From: Phycisphaerae bacterium
GTDB taxonomy: Bacteria; Planctomycetota; Phycisphaerae; Phycisphaerales; SM1A02
Assembly (NCBI GenBank): GCA_016795035.1
Contig: JAEUIT010000070.1
Location: 1-45,515 of the forward strand
Direction: 5' to 3'
DNA: 45,515 bases
The first letter of the stretch is position 1; the number at the start of each line of letters is the position of its first letter. A program made the translations under genes and the position numbers. Under the pieces are notes generated by a model. The model worked only from the letters and a program-made list of their open reading frames with translations. It was not told the DNA's origin and ran no database searches. Below, in pieces: positions 34,274 to 41,186 of this stretch.

Positions 34274-35356
34274 TCACGCCTTCGCCAACACTCCGGCCTT
34301 CTTCTCGACGACCGCGATCAAGTCGCGCCAGCTCTTGATGAAGGCGTCGCGACCTTCGACTTGGAGCTTGTCGGCGAGTTGCCCACGGTTGACGCCGGCC
34401 TTCGTGATCTCGGCGAGCCGCGCGTCGGCGGCGCGGCCGTCGGCGGGCACGAGCGAACCGACGGCGCCTTCCTTCGCAAAGGCGAGGAGCGTCTCTTCGG
34501 GCATCGTGTTGACGGTGTTCGGGCTCGCAAGCGCGGTCACGTAGAGCGACGCCGGCAGCGCCGGGTCCTTCGTGCCGGTGCTCGCATAGAGGAGGCGTTG
34601 CGGGTGCGCCCCCTTCTGTTCGAGGGCCTTGAAGCGATCGCTCGAGATGAGGTCGAGATACGCCGCATAGCACTGGCTCGCAACCGCGATGCCCACGGTG
34701 TTGACGAGGTTCGGCGGCAACGTGGAGGTCGTCGCGCGATCCCAGCGCGAGACGAAGAGGCTCGCGACGCTCGACACGTCGAGACCGAGTCCCTTCTGCA
34801 CACGGCGCTCGAGGCCGCGGAGGTATGCCTCAGCCGCCGCGAGGTACTGCTCCTTCGAGAAAAGGAGCGTCACGTTCACCGGCACGCCGGCGGCGATGAG
34901 TTCCTCGATCGCGGGCAGGCCTTCCTTCGTGCCCGGGACCTTGATGTAGAGGTTCTTCCGGTTCGCCTTCGCGTGAAGCGCGCGGGCCTGCTCCACCGTG
35001 CCCTTAGTGTCGTTCGCCAAGGTCGGGGAAACCTCGAGCGACACGAAGCCGTCGACGCCGCCGGTGCGCTCATGCACCGGACGGAAGAGATCCGCCGCGC
35101 GGGTGAGGTCGGTGATGGCGAGCTCGAAGAAGATCCTCTCCGGATCAGTCACCGTTGCAGCCAGCGCGCGGATCTGGGTGTCGTACTCGGTCGCGTTTGA
35201 GACCGCCTTCTCGAAGATCGTCGGGTTGCTCGTAAGCCCGGTGACGTCGAGCGTCGCGATGTAGGTCGCGAGCGTCCCTGAGTCGAGCATGCGACGCGTG
35301 ATGTTGTCGATCCAAAGGCTCTGGCCGACGTGACGGAGACGGGCGGTGATGCTCAT
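34274..35356 (-). CDS. tal: Transaldolase
   Basis: 360 residues. A cytosolic pentose-phosphate enzyme that moves a dihydroxyacetone unit between sugar phosphates. The family core is clear: LTSNPTIFEKAVS near the N-terminus, the Schiff-base Lys139 in NRKNLYIKVPGTKEG, GVPVNVTLLFSKEQYL, and RLLYASTGTKDPA near the end. The length matches the longer bacterial transaldolases (family with SLWIDNITR). Start ATG 35356 gives MSITARLRHVGQSLW. Heptad hairpins lie on both sides, so it is probably transcribed alone. Confidence 0.96.
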   Translation of the reverse strand: MSITARLRHVGQSLWIDNITRRMLDSGTLATYIATLDVTGLTSNPTIFEKAVSNATEYDTQIRALAATVTDPERIFFELAITDLTRAADLFRPVHERTGGVDGFVSLEVSPTLANDTKGTVEQARALHAKANRKNLYIKVPGTKEGLPAIEELIAAGVPVNVTLLFSKEQYLAAAEAYLRGLERRVQKGLGLDVSSVASLFVSRWDRATTSTLPPNLVNTVGIAVASQCYAAYLDLISSDRFKALEQKGAHPQRLLYASTGTKDPALPASLYVTALASPNTVNTMPEETLLAFAKEGAVGSLVPADGRAADARLAEITKAGVNRGQLADKLQVEGRDAFIKSWRDLIAVVEKKAGVLAKA

Positions 35357-35360
35357 GGGG

Positions 35361-35480
35361 GAAGGATCAAGGATCGAGGATGAAGGAGCAAGGGTGAAGG
35401 ACGAAGGATCAAGGATTGAGGGGTGAAGGTGGCAAGAAGGGTTCCACTGCCTGCACCCTTGATCGTCAATCCTTCATCCT
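35361..35480. repeat. Heptad-repeat hairpin, GGATCAA/GGATGAA type
   Basis: The left side (35361-35424) is a run of AAGGATC, AAGGATG, AAGGAGC and similar units; the right side (35454-35480) has CCTTGATCGTCAATCC-type units that pair back to it. The loop contains AAGGTGGCAAGAAGGG. Lies between two minus-strand genes. Confidence 0.8.
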
Positions 35481-35523
35481 CTGTCCGCCGCCATAGCCTA
35501 CCTCGATCGCCTGACTTCGCGGG

Positions 35524-36201
35524 TCAGTCGTCCGATTCCGTGCCGGTTGCGAGCTTGAAGGCCGAAGCGACCGCGAGCACGACGAACACGATGTCGAGGA
35601 GTCCCCACGACTTCGCGAAGCCTTCGACGTGCGCGGCCTTCGACTCGACTCGCATCTCCTTCGTGTACTCCTGGCGAAGTTTCGCCTCGAGCGCGAGCTT
35701 GTACGTCTCCTGATCTTGGGGGGACATGTGCGCCCACCGGGCCTTCGCGTCCTGGATGACGTCGGGCGGGTAGTACGACTCGTTGATGCGGCTGTCCGGC
35801 TCGTGGCCTCCCGGCCAGTCGACCTTCTCGCCCTTCGACTCGCGCTCCGCAATGAGTTGGTCGGCAACGTAGAGCACCCACATGCCGTCCGCGTTGTGCT
35901 GCTTACTGATCTCCGCCTCGAGGTCCGCTTGCAACTCCTTCTCGACGTCGGACACGAGGAACGAGATCGCGACGTACTTGCCGGCCGCGATGGCGGAGAT
36001 CGCGATGCAGACCGCGAGGATGCCATTTGCGATCCCGGCCTCAGCGCTTCCGCCGATGCGGACGCCGACGCCGACCAGGATCCCGATGCCCCACGCGATG
36101 ATTCCCAGTTCGAAGTGCGTGAAGTAGGCGATCGCGGCCCACGCCACTGCCCCGACTGCGCCGCCGATCGCTCCGCCGACCACTGCCCCCAGAAGTCCCA
36201 T
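35524..36201 (-). CDS. Small membrane protein with Gly-rich helices, unknown
   Basis: 225 residues from ATG 36201 (MGLLGAVVGGAIGG), selected because GAGGAG lies 9 nt upstream, a good ribosome binding site. Three to four hydrophobic segments at the N-terminus contain a Gly-zipper (GAVVGGAIGGAVGAVAWAA). A soluble middle (VEKELQADLEAEISKQHN to about 190, with KARWAHMSPQDQETYKLALE) is followed by a last helix (SWGLLDIVFVVLAVASAF) and an acidic tail. No family recognised; possibly a mechanosensitive-type or sensor protein. Preceded by a divergent gene and followed by a heptad hairpin. Confidence 0.75.
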   Translation of the reverse strand: MGLLGAVVGGAIGGAVGAVAWAAIAYFTHFELGIIAWGIGILVGVGVRIGGSAEAGIANGILAVCIAISAIAAGKYVAISFLVSDVEKELQADLEAEISKQHNADGMWVLYVADQLIAERESKGEKVDWPGGHEPDSRINESYYPPDVIQDAKARWAHMSPQDQETYKLALEAKLRQEYTKEMRVESKAAHVEGFAKSWGLLDIVFVVLAVASAFKLATGTESDD

Positions 36202-36309
36202 GTGACGTAACTCCTCGCTGCGCACTCGCGCGGCGAATACCCTAACCCAAGGACTAACTCTCCGCGAGCACAAACTCGCGAGATTCCTGCAACGGGGAGA
36301 TGGACCGAG
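36202..36309. other. Short divergent intergenic region with small hairpin
   Basis: CGCGAG...CTCGCG (about 36262-36279) forms a 6-bp stem, and a CTGCAACG octamer follows at 36287-36294. Promoters for both neighbours should be here but are not recognisable. Confidence 0.4.
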
Positions 36310-37587
36310 GTGGGCGACAAACGTGTCACAAAGGACCTCCGTCTTGTCCGTGGCCCCGACGCGCCATGCGCCGGCTGCTCGCACGAGCGTCCGCCGACGG
36401 GGAGCCTCCGGCCGTGCCCCGAGTGCCGAACGCTGCCGACGCCCGCGTACGCGCTTGTTGTCGTATGCCGGCGCCGCGACGAGTCTGGTCTCGCGACGGA
36501 CGGTCTTCCGACCGGCCGCGCGCTCTGGCGCCTGCCCATCGCGGCGTTCACCCTCGTCGTCGTATTCGGCGTCGTTGCAGCCCAGCTCCCCACGTTGCCG
36601 CGAGGCGTGCTCGCCTTTGCCGCCGGATCCATTCTTGCCCTGTCCGCGTTGCCGTTCATTGCCGCAAGCCTTTCCGCGAAGGGGCCACGCCTCTTCCGGA
36701 CGGGGTGGACGTTCACGCCCGCCGGCCCCCTGAGCCCGCGGCATGGTTTCGTTCCCTGGATTCGGTACGGGCGCATCGTCATCCGACGCATGCGATGGCT
36801 GGACGGTCACCATGCGCCAGGCGACTTCGTTGTCCTGTCACGACGATGGTTCGGCTCGATCGCACTCGCGACTCGTCTCAGGGAGGACGATGCCCGAGCG
36901 CTTCTCGCAGAGATCGCACGGTGGCGATCGACGCCGAGTCGCTTGCGCGTACGGCGGATGTGGAGCGTCCCGTACCTCCTCTGCGACCGGTGCGGCGCTC
37001 CGATTCGGACGTCGATCTCCGCGTTGCAGCATCCGAAGGCGTGCGAGAGTTGCCGCGCGAGCCTCGTGACGTTCCTCGAGGCGGCCGTCTTCGGCCGAAA
37101 GCTGCCCTCTTCGCCCGTTTGGTTCGTCCTCGTCGGCGCATGGGCCGCGAGCCTTCCGGGCTTCGTCATCGCTCGTCACATCATGGATGCCATGAGCGCC
37201 GGACGGCAGCCCTTCGACGAGTGGACCTTTCGGCTTGCGATCGGCGCCGAGGCACTGCTGATCCTGCTCGCCATGCTCGCCGGACTTCTGGTGTGGCGCC
37301 GCGTGCGGTGCATTCCCGAGCGCGCATGGATCGAGACCGACGACGGACTCGTCGTTGCCGAGCGCGCGCTTCGGCGCGTCGTCCCGTGGGAGAGTCTTCG
37401 CGAGATTCGCGTCGCGCGCAGGCACGGGGACTGGCACCTCGTCGTTGCAGCCCTCGACGACGATTCCGAAGAGACGGTCTGGGTCTTGGCGAAGGACGCC
37501 GAGCGCATCAGCGCATGGCAAGCGAGAGCTTCTCGATCGCCCGCGGAATCTCCTCGATCGCCCGAGTCACCTCGTCCGACGTCGTGA
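36310..37587 (+). CDS. Zinc-ribbon membrane protein, unknown
   Basis: 425 residues from GTG 36310, with GGGGAG about 10 nt upstream. The first 40 residues contain a Cys quartet (CAGC...CPEC) and a second quartet (CDRC...CESC) is near residue 230, so two zinc ribbons flank a membrane domain. About four helices are visible: WRLPIAAFTLVVVFGVVAA, VLAFAAGSILALSALPFIAA, WFVLVGAWAASLPGFVIA and IGAEALLILLAMLAGLLVW. The C-terminal part looks like a PH-like or bPH-type soluble domain (RAWIETDDGLVVAERALRR, then RHGDWHLVVAALDDDS). The last 80 nt overlap the convergent cysteine desulfurase gene. No named family known to me. Confidence 0.72.
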   Translation: MGDKRVTKDLRLVRGPDAPCAGCSHERPPTGSLRPCPECRTLPTPAYALVVVCRRRDESGLATDGLPTGRALWRLPIAAFTLVVVFGVVAAQLPTLPRGVLAFAAGSILALSALPFIAASLSAKGPRLFRTGWTFTPAGPLSPRHGFVPWIRYGRIVIRRMRWLDGHHAPGDFVVLSRRWFGSIALATRLREDDARALLAEIARWRSTPSRLRVRRMWSVPYLLCDRCGAPIRTSISALQHPKACESCRASLVTFLEAAVFGRKLPSSPVWFVLVGAWAASLPGFVIARHIMDAMSAGRQPFDEWTFRLAIGAEALLILLAMLAGLLVWRRVRCIPERAWIETDDGLVVAERALRRVVPWESLREIRVARRHGDWHLVVAALDDDSEETVWVLAKDAERISAWQARASRSPAESPRSPESPRPTS

Positions 37588-38677
37588 AGCGCGACAGCGA
37601 GAAGCGCACCGAGCCGTGCGCGAGTTCAGGGGCGATCCCCATCGCGAGTAGGACCGGCGACGGATCGAGGCTTCCCGACGAGCAGGCCGCGCCGGCCGAC
37701 GCGCAGATCCCGCGTTCCGAGAGGAGGAGGAGAATCGCCTCCGCCTCGAGCCGCGGGAACGCGACGTTCGAGGTGTTCCAGAGTCGCGGCGCTTCGCGGC
37801 CGTTGACGACGGCGCCCGGGCAGCGCTCGACGAGCGCCCGCTCGAAGCGGTCGCGTTCCGCGCGGAGCCGTTCGCGCTCACCGCTCACGAGCCAGCGCGC
37901 CGCCTCGGCCGCGGCCACGCCCATGCCGACGATCCCGGCGACGTTCTCCGTGCCGCCGCGGCGATCGCGCTCCTGCGGACCGCCGATCGCCTGGCGCTCG
38001 ACGCGCACACCCCGCCGCAGATACAGCGCGCCGACGCCCTTCGGTCCGTGGAACTTGTGCGCCGCGAACGACAGCAGGTCGACCTGCAACGCGGAGACGT
38101 CGGTCGGCATCTTGCCCACCCATTGCGTCGCGTCGGTGTGGAAGCGGGCGCCGTGCGTGCGGCAGACGGCTCCCACCTTCTCGATCGGCTGGATCACGCC
38201 GGTCTCGTTGTTCGCCCACATCAGGGAGACGAGCGTCGGTCGGCCCGTGTGCGCGACGAGCGTCGTCTCGAGCCAGTCGAGGTCGACGAGGCCGCGCTCG
38301 TCGTGCCGTATCCAGAGCGTCTCCCCGCCGCGGCGTTGCCACGCGTCGGCCGACTCGCGCACGGCGCTATGTTCGAGCCGGCTGGTGATGAGGACGGGCG
38401 CGGGACCCGAGGCCTCGCGCTCACGCCACGATTCGAGCGTGCCGAAGATCGCGAGGTTCACCCCTTCGGTGCCGCCCGAGGCGAAGACGATCTCGCGCTC
38501 CTGGCATCCGACGAGCTGCGCGACTTCCGAACGTGCGAGTTCGATCCGATGCCGCGCGTCGACGCCGAGGCGATGCACGCTCGACGGGTTCGCCCATGCC
38601 GACTCCATGCATTCGCGCACCGCGTCGACGACCGCCGGCAGCGGCTTCGTGGTGGCGTTGGAGTCGAGGTAGAGCAT
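37508..38677 (-). CDS. Cysteine desulfurase, NifS/IscS type
   Basis: 389 residues from ATG 38677 (MLYLDSNATTKPLPAVVDA), the family's usual start; an ATG at 38698 adds seven residues. A PLP enzyme that takes sulfur from cysteine for Fe-S clusters and thiolation. Key residues are present: His103 in RLEHSAV, the PLP Lys208 in SFAAHKFHGPKG, and the catalytic Cys332 in ASAGAACSSGS on the flexible loop of the class with a long loop (IscS/NifS group I). No iscU, nifU or regulator is next to it. Convergent overlap of 80 nt with the gene to the left; the heptad element at 38746 lies upstream. Confidence 0.94.
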   Translation of the reverse strand: MLYLDSNATTKPLPAVVDAVRECMESAWANPSSVHRLGVDARHRIELARSEVAQLVGCQEREIVFASGGTEGVNLAIFGTLESWREREASGPAPVLITSRLEHSAVRESADAWQRRGGETLWIRHDERGLVDLDWLETTLVAHTGRPTLVSLMWANNETGVIQPIEKVGAVCRTHGARFHTDATQWVGKMPTDVSALQVDLLSFAAHKFHGPKGVGALYLRRGVRVERQAIGGPQERDRRGGTENVAGIVGMGVAAAEAARWLVSGERERLRAERDRFERALVERCPGAVVNGREAPRLWNTSNVAFPRLEAEAILLLLSERGICASAGAACSSGSLDPSPVLLAMGIAPELAHGSVRFSLSRFTTSDEVTRAIEEIPRAIEKLSLAMR

Positions 38678-38745
38678 GAGAGGAGGAGAAAGGATCAAGG
38701 ATCAAGGAGCAAGGGGCAGAGGAGTCGCGTCGAAGTTTCGAAGAG

Positions 38746-38836
38746 GGATTCAGGAGTCAGGAGTCAGTGGGGAAACGCTTCGGCACCGCTCCCCGGGTGC
38801 TTCCACCCTGACTCCTCACTCCTGACTCCTGAATCC
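38746..38836. repeat. Heptad-repeat hairpin, GGATTCA/GGAGTCA type
   Basis: The left arm (38746-38767, one GGATTCA and two GGAGTCA units) pairs with the right arm (38808-38836). The loop begins TGGGGAAACGC and contains GTGCTTCCACC, like the loops at 17220 and 18980. GGATCAA-type units precede it (38690-38717), and the palindrome at 38839-38853 follows. Confidence 0.87.
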
Positions 38837-38838
38837 CC

Positions 38839-38853
38839 GCGGCCAAAGGCCGC
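38839..38853. repeat. GC palindrome at hairpin edge, at terB-like stop
   Basis: GCGGCC (38839-38844) and GGCCGC (38848-38853) form a perfect 6-bp stem with loop AAA. The stop of the TerB-like gene ends at its right edge. Confidence 0.75.
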
Positions 38854-39866
38854 TACTGCCGCAAACTCGCCAATACCTGCGACGCGCTCGTGTTCGCGGC
38901 GGTGTTTCGGACCTGCGGTTCGTACTTCTCGTAGAGGCCCTTCGCGCGCTCGACCTCGGTGGCGAAGAGCGACTTCAGGTCGACCGCGGAGAGCGTCCGG
39001 CCGCCGGCGTAGTACTGCTTCGCGACCATGCCGATGGCGTAGGTCGTCGCGAAGGTCATCGCCGGTCCGGTCGCCCACGCGGCGCCGAACTTCCCGATGT
39101 TGCCGAGAAGCCCCTTGCCGACCTTCTTCAGGAACTTGCGGGCGTACTGCTCGAGCACTTGGCCGGTCATGCCGATGCCGATCGTCGCGACGAACTCCTT
39201 GATCGACGACGCCGACAGCGAGTAGCCGTAGGTCGTGCCGATCGAGTGCACCATCTTCGTCTGGAGCGGAATGATCGCGAGCGTCGCGAGATCCTGCGGC
39301 AAGAGCTCGATCGCCGCGGTGAGGATCGAGTAGCGAAGGACCGACTGGTCGACCTGCGCGGCGCGGGGATCGATGACCACCGCCGGAGCGGCCGCCGGCG
39401 CCGCCGCGCTCCGCGTTGCAGCCACGCCGACCGGCGCCGCGTCGCTCGTCGCGAGGACCGGCAACGTGGAGGGCGCGCGATCGGATGTCGCGAACTCCGC
39501 GAGTTCGTCGGCTTCGGCCACCTCGCGATGCGCGACGTCGAGCGACCGCTTGAGCGCGATCGCAAGGTCGTCGAGGAAACGCCGTTCCTTGTCGGTCGTC
39601 GCTCCATCCGACTCGCAGACGGAGAGCGCGCCCTCCCAGGCGAGGAGCCGCAACTCCTCGCTGTCGAGAAGTCGAGCTTCGTCGGCGACGGTCGTCTGCT
39701 TCAGGACGACGCGGCGGAAGGCCTCGGTCGTGCCGGGGATGCCGAGCCCTTCGACGACTTCCTTCACCTTCTGTCGTTCGCTGTCCGACTGTCCGCCGTC
39801 GGCAAAGGCGGCAAAGATCGCGATGGAGGTGAGCGCGCGGGCCTGATCGGGAGTGATGGTCTGCAT
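38853..39866 (-). CDS. TerB-like protein with DUF697 domain
   Basis: 337 residues from ATG 39866 (MQTITPDQARAL), which has AGGA about 8 nt upstream; longer frames are spurious. The N-terminal part (IFAAFADGGQSDSERQKVKE) is a TerB-like helical domain, with the acidic repeats that bind metal in the tellurite-resistance family. A Pro/Ala linker (about 135-165) leads to a C-terminal DUF697/YcjF-type membrane domain (SILTAAIELLPQDLATLAII, then LKKVGKGLLGNIGKFGAAW and MTFATTYAIGMVAKQYY), which often pairs with GTPases or stress proteins. Such two-domain proteins occur in several phyla; role is not settled. The next gene upstream on this strand is purN, 73 bp away. Confidence 0.82.
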   Translation of the reverse strand: MQTITPDQARALTSIAIFAAFADGGQSDSERQKVKEVVEGLGIPGTTEAFRRVVLKQTTVADEARLLDSEELRLLAWEGALSVCESDGATTDKERRFLDDLAIALKRSLDVAHREVAEADELAEFATSDRAPSTLPVLATSDAAPVGVAATRSAAAPAAAPAVVIDPRAAQVDQSVLRYSILTAAIELLPQDLATLAIIPLQTKMVHSIGTTYGYSLSASSIKEFVATIGIGMTGQVLEQYARKFLKKVGKGLLGNIGKFGAAWATGPAMTFATTYAIGMVAKQYYAGGRTLSAVDLKSLFATEVERAKGLYEKYEPQVRNTAANTSASQVLASLRQ

Positions 39867-39939
39867 GGTGGTCCTGAGAGAGACGTGGGCGACGATCTTC
39901 GGAAATCCGCCCGTCGGGATTCGCGCCGACGGCCCTGCG

Positions 39940-40515
39940 TCAGACGATCGTCCGCGCCCACGCCGCGAGGGCATCGGGGAGCGCGGACTTCTCGAGCTCG
40001 AAGACGCGGGCGGCCAGCGTATGCACGTCGTCGCCTGGCTCGACCGGGCAGCGTCGTTGCAGGAGCACCGCGCCGTGGTCGTAGATCTCGTCGACGAGAT
40101 GCACGGTGCAGCCCGACTCACGTTCGCCGGCGGCCAAGACGGCGGCGTGCACCTTGTCGCCGTACATCCCCTTCCCTCCGAACTTCGGAAGGAGCGCCGG
40201 GTGGATGTTGATCGTGCGTCCGGCCCACCGCCGGCCGACGCGGAAGTGCCGCAGATACCCCGCGAGCACCACGAGGTCGACGTTCGCGGCCGCGAGCGCG
40301 GCGTCGATCTCGTCGTTGCAGGCGGGGCCGGTCGGAATGACGACGACGGGCAACCCGCGGGCGCGGCAGCGTTCGACGCCGGGAAGGTCGGGCTTGTGGG
40401 CGATCACGACGGCGATCGTCGCGTCGAGCGATCCCGCCTCGATCCGATCCGCGAGGTTGAGCACCGTGCGGCCGCCGCCCGAGATGAGCGTGCCGAGTCG
40501 GACGGGTCGCGTCAT
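39940..40515 (-). CDS. purN: Phosphoribosylglycinamide formyltransferase
   Basis: 191 residues, the normal length. A purine synthesis enzyme that formylates GAR with N10-formyl-THF. The Gly-rich start LGTLISGGGRTVLNL, the ribose-binding loop LAGYLRHFRV, the catalytic triad Asn/His in INIHPALLPKFGGKGMYG and Asp in TVHLVDEIYDHG, and the family end VLLQRRCPVEPGD are all present. The start codon overlaps the thioesterase stop by 4 nt (ATGA), so the two are co-translated. A typical single-domain PurN rather than the longer formate-dependent PurT. Confidence 0.96.
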   Translation of the reverse strand: MTRPVRLGTLISGGGRTVLNLADRIEAGSLDATIAVVIAHKPDLPGVERCRARGLPVVVIPTGPACNDEIDAALAAANVDLVVLAGYLRHFRVGRRWAGRTINIHPALLPKFGGKGMYGDKVHAAVLAAGERESGCTVHLVDEIYDHGAVLLQRRCPVEPGDDVHTLAARVFELEKSALPDALAAWARTIV

Positions 40516-40988
40516 CGGCCGCCGCCTCCGCCGCCATTGCCCTCGCTCGCTGGGGAAGAGGGCGCACTCGGCGTTGCAGGCATCGACGGCGGTTCGCGGA
40601 AGGGAATCGGCTGGCCCGACGCATTGGTGGCGACGAGCGTCATCGTCGCGTTCGTGACGTGGACAAGGTCGCCGGTCGCGTAGCGCTCGGCGTCGACCCG
40701 CACTTCGACTGTCACCGACGTCTTCCCGGCTCGCGCGGTGCGGGTCCAGAGCGTGACGATGTCGCCCATCCACACGGGTTGATGGAACTCGACCGCCTGC
40801 ATCGCGACCGTGACCCAACGGTGCCGGCCGTGCTTGCGGGCCTCGACGTACCCGGCCTGGTCGATGAGCGAGAGCAGCACGCCGCCGAAGACGCTGCCTT
40901 GGTGATTGGCATCCCGCGGCGACGTCAGGCTGCGGAGCGCGGCCGACCAGCCGTCGTCGGAAGAAGGGTGTCCGGGTTCGGGACGCAT
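40512..40988 (-). CDS. Hotdog-fold acyl-CoA thioesterase, YciA-like
   Basis: 158 residues from ATG 40988 (MRPEPGHPSSDD). The core SPRDANHQGSVFGGVLLSLIDQAG matches YciA-type thioesterases, in which Asn and the following Gly-x-(I/V)FGG precede the catalytic Asp (the D in LSLIDQAG). The HQPVWMGDIVTLWTRTARAG block closes the hotdog sheet. The last 30 residues are a Pro/Ser/Gly tail. It would hydrolyse acyl-CoA; substrate unknown. Co-translated with purN through a 4-nt overlap. A heptad hairpin precedes the start. Confidence 0.9.
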   Translation of the reverse strand: MRPEPGHPSSDDGWSAALRSLTSPRDANHQGSVFGGVLLSLIDQAGYVEARKHGRHRWVTVAMQAVEFHQPVWMGDIVTLWTRTARAGKTSVTVEVRVDAERYATGDLVHVTNATMTLVATNASGQPIPFREPPSMPATPSAPSSPASEGNGGGGGGR

Positions 40989-41040
40989 GGAGCGGAGAGG
41001 ATCAAGGAGAAAGGAGAAAGGATCAAGGGGAAGAGAGGAA

Positions 41041-41168
41041 AGGGTCCAGGGTTCAGGGTTCAGGGTTCGGGGTTCGGGGTTCGGGGAGAAGAGACGATCC
41101 ACGATCGGAGCGAGACCTCCACACGAAGGGCTTGCCCCTGAACCCTCCCACCCTGACCCCTGAACCCT
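41041..41168. repeat. Heptad-repeat hairpin, GGGTTCA type
   Basis: The left arm (41041-41086) has six GGGTTCA/GGGGTTC units after a short GGATCAA run (40995-41035). The right arm (41134-41168) has CCCTGAA units. The centre shares GAGAAGAGAC and GAAGGGCTTGCCCCTGAA with the element at 34076. Lies between divergent genes; the palindrome 41169-41185 follows. Confidence 0.87.
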
Positions 41169-41185
41169 CGCGGCCGCAGGCCGCG
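41169..41185. repeat. GC palindrome at hairpin edge
   Basis: CGCGGCC (41169-41175) and GGCCGCG (41179-41185) form a perfect 7-bp stem with loop GCA. It ends 1 nt before the GTG chosen for the next gene. Confidence 0.8.
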
Positions 41186-41186
41186 C

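Noticed and set aside
38853..39866. TerB-like gene as a tellurite-resistance operon
   Set aside because: No terC, terD or terZ neighbours; only one TerB-like domain joined to DUF697.
15286..41168. Heptad hairpins as CRISPR arrays
   Set aside because: There are no regular spacers of unique sequence, units are 7 bp and degenerate, and no cas gene is present.
15286..41168. Heptad hairpins as ordinary intrinsic terminators
   Set aside because: Arms are long and imperfect, loops are about 40 nt or longer, U-runs are mostly absent, and some lie between divergent genes where no transcript ends.
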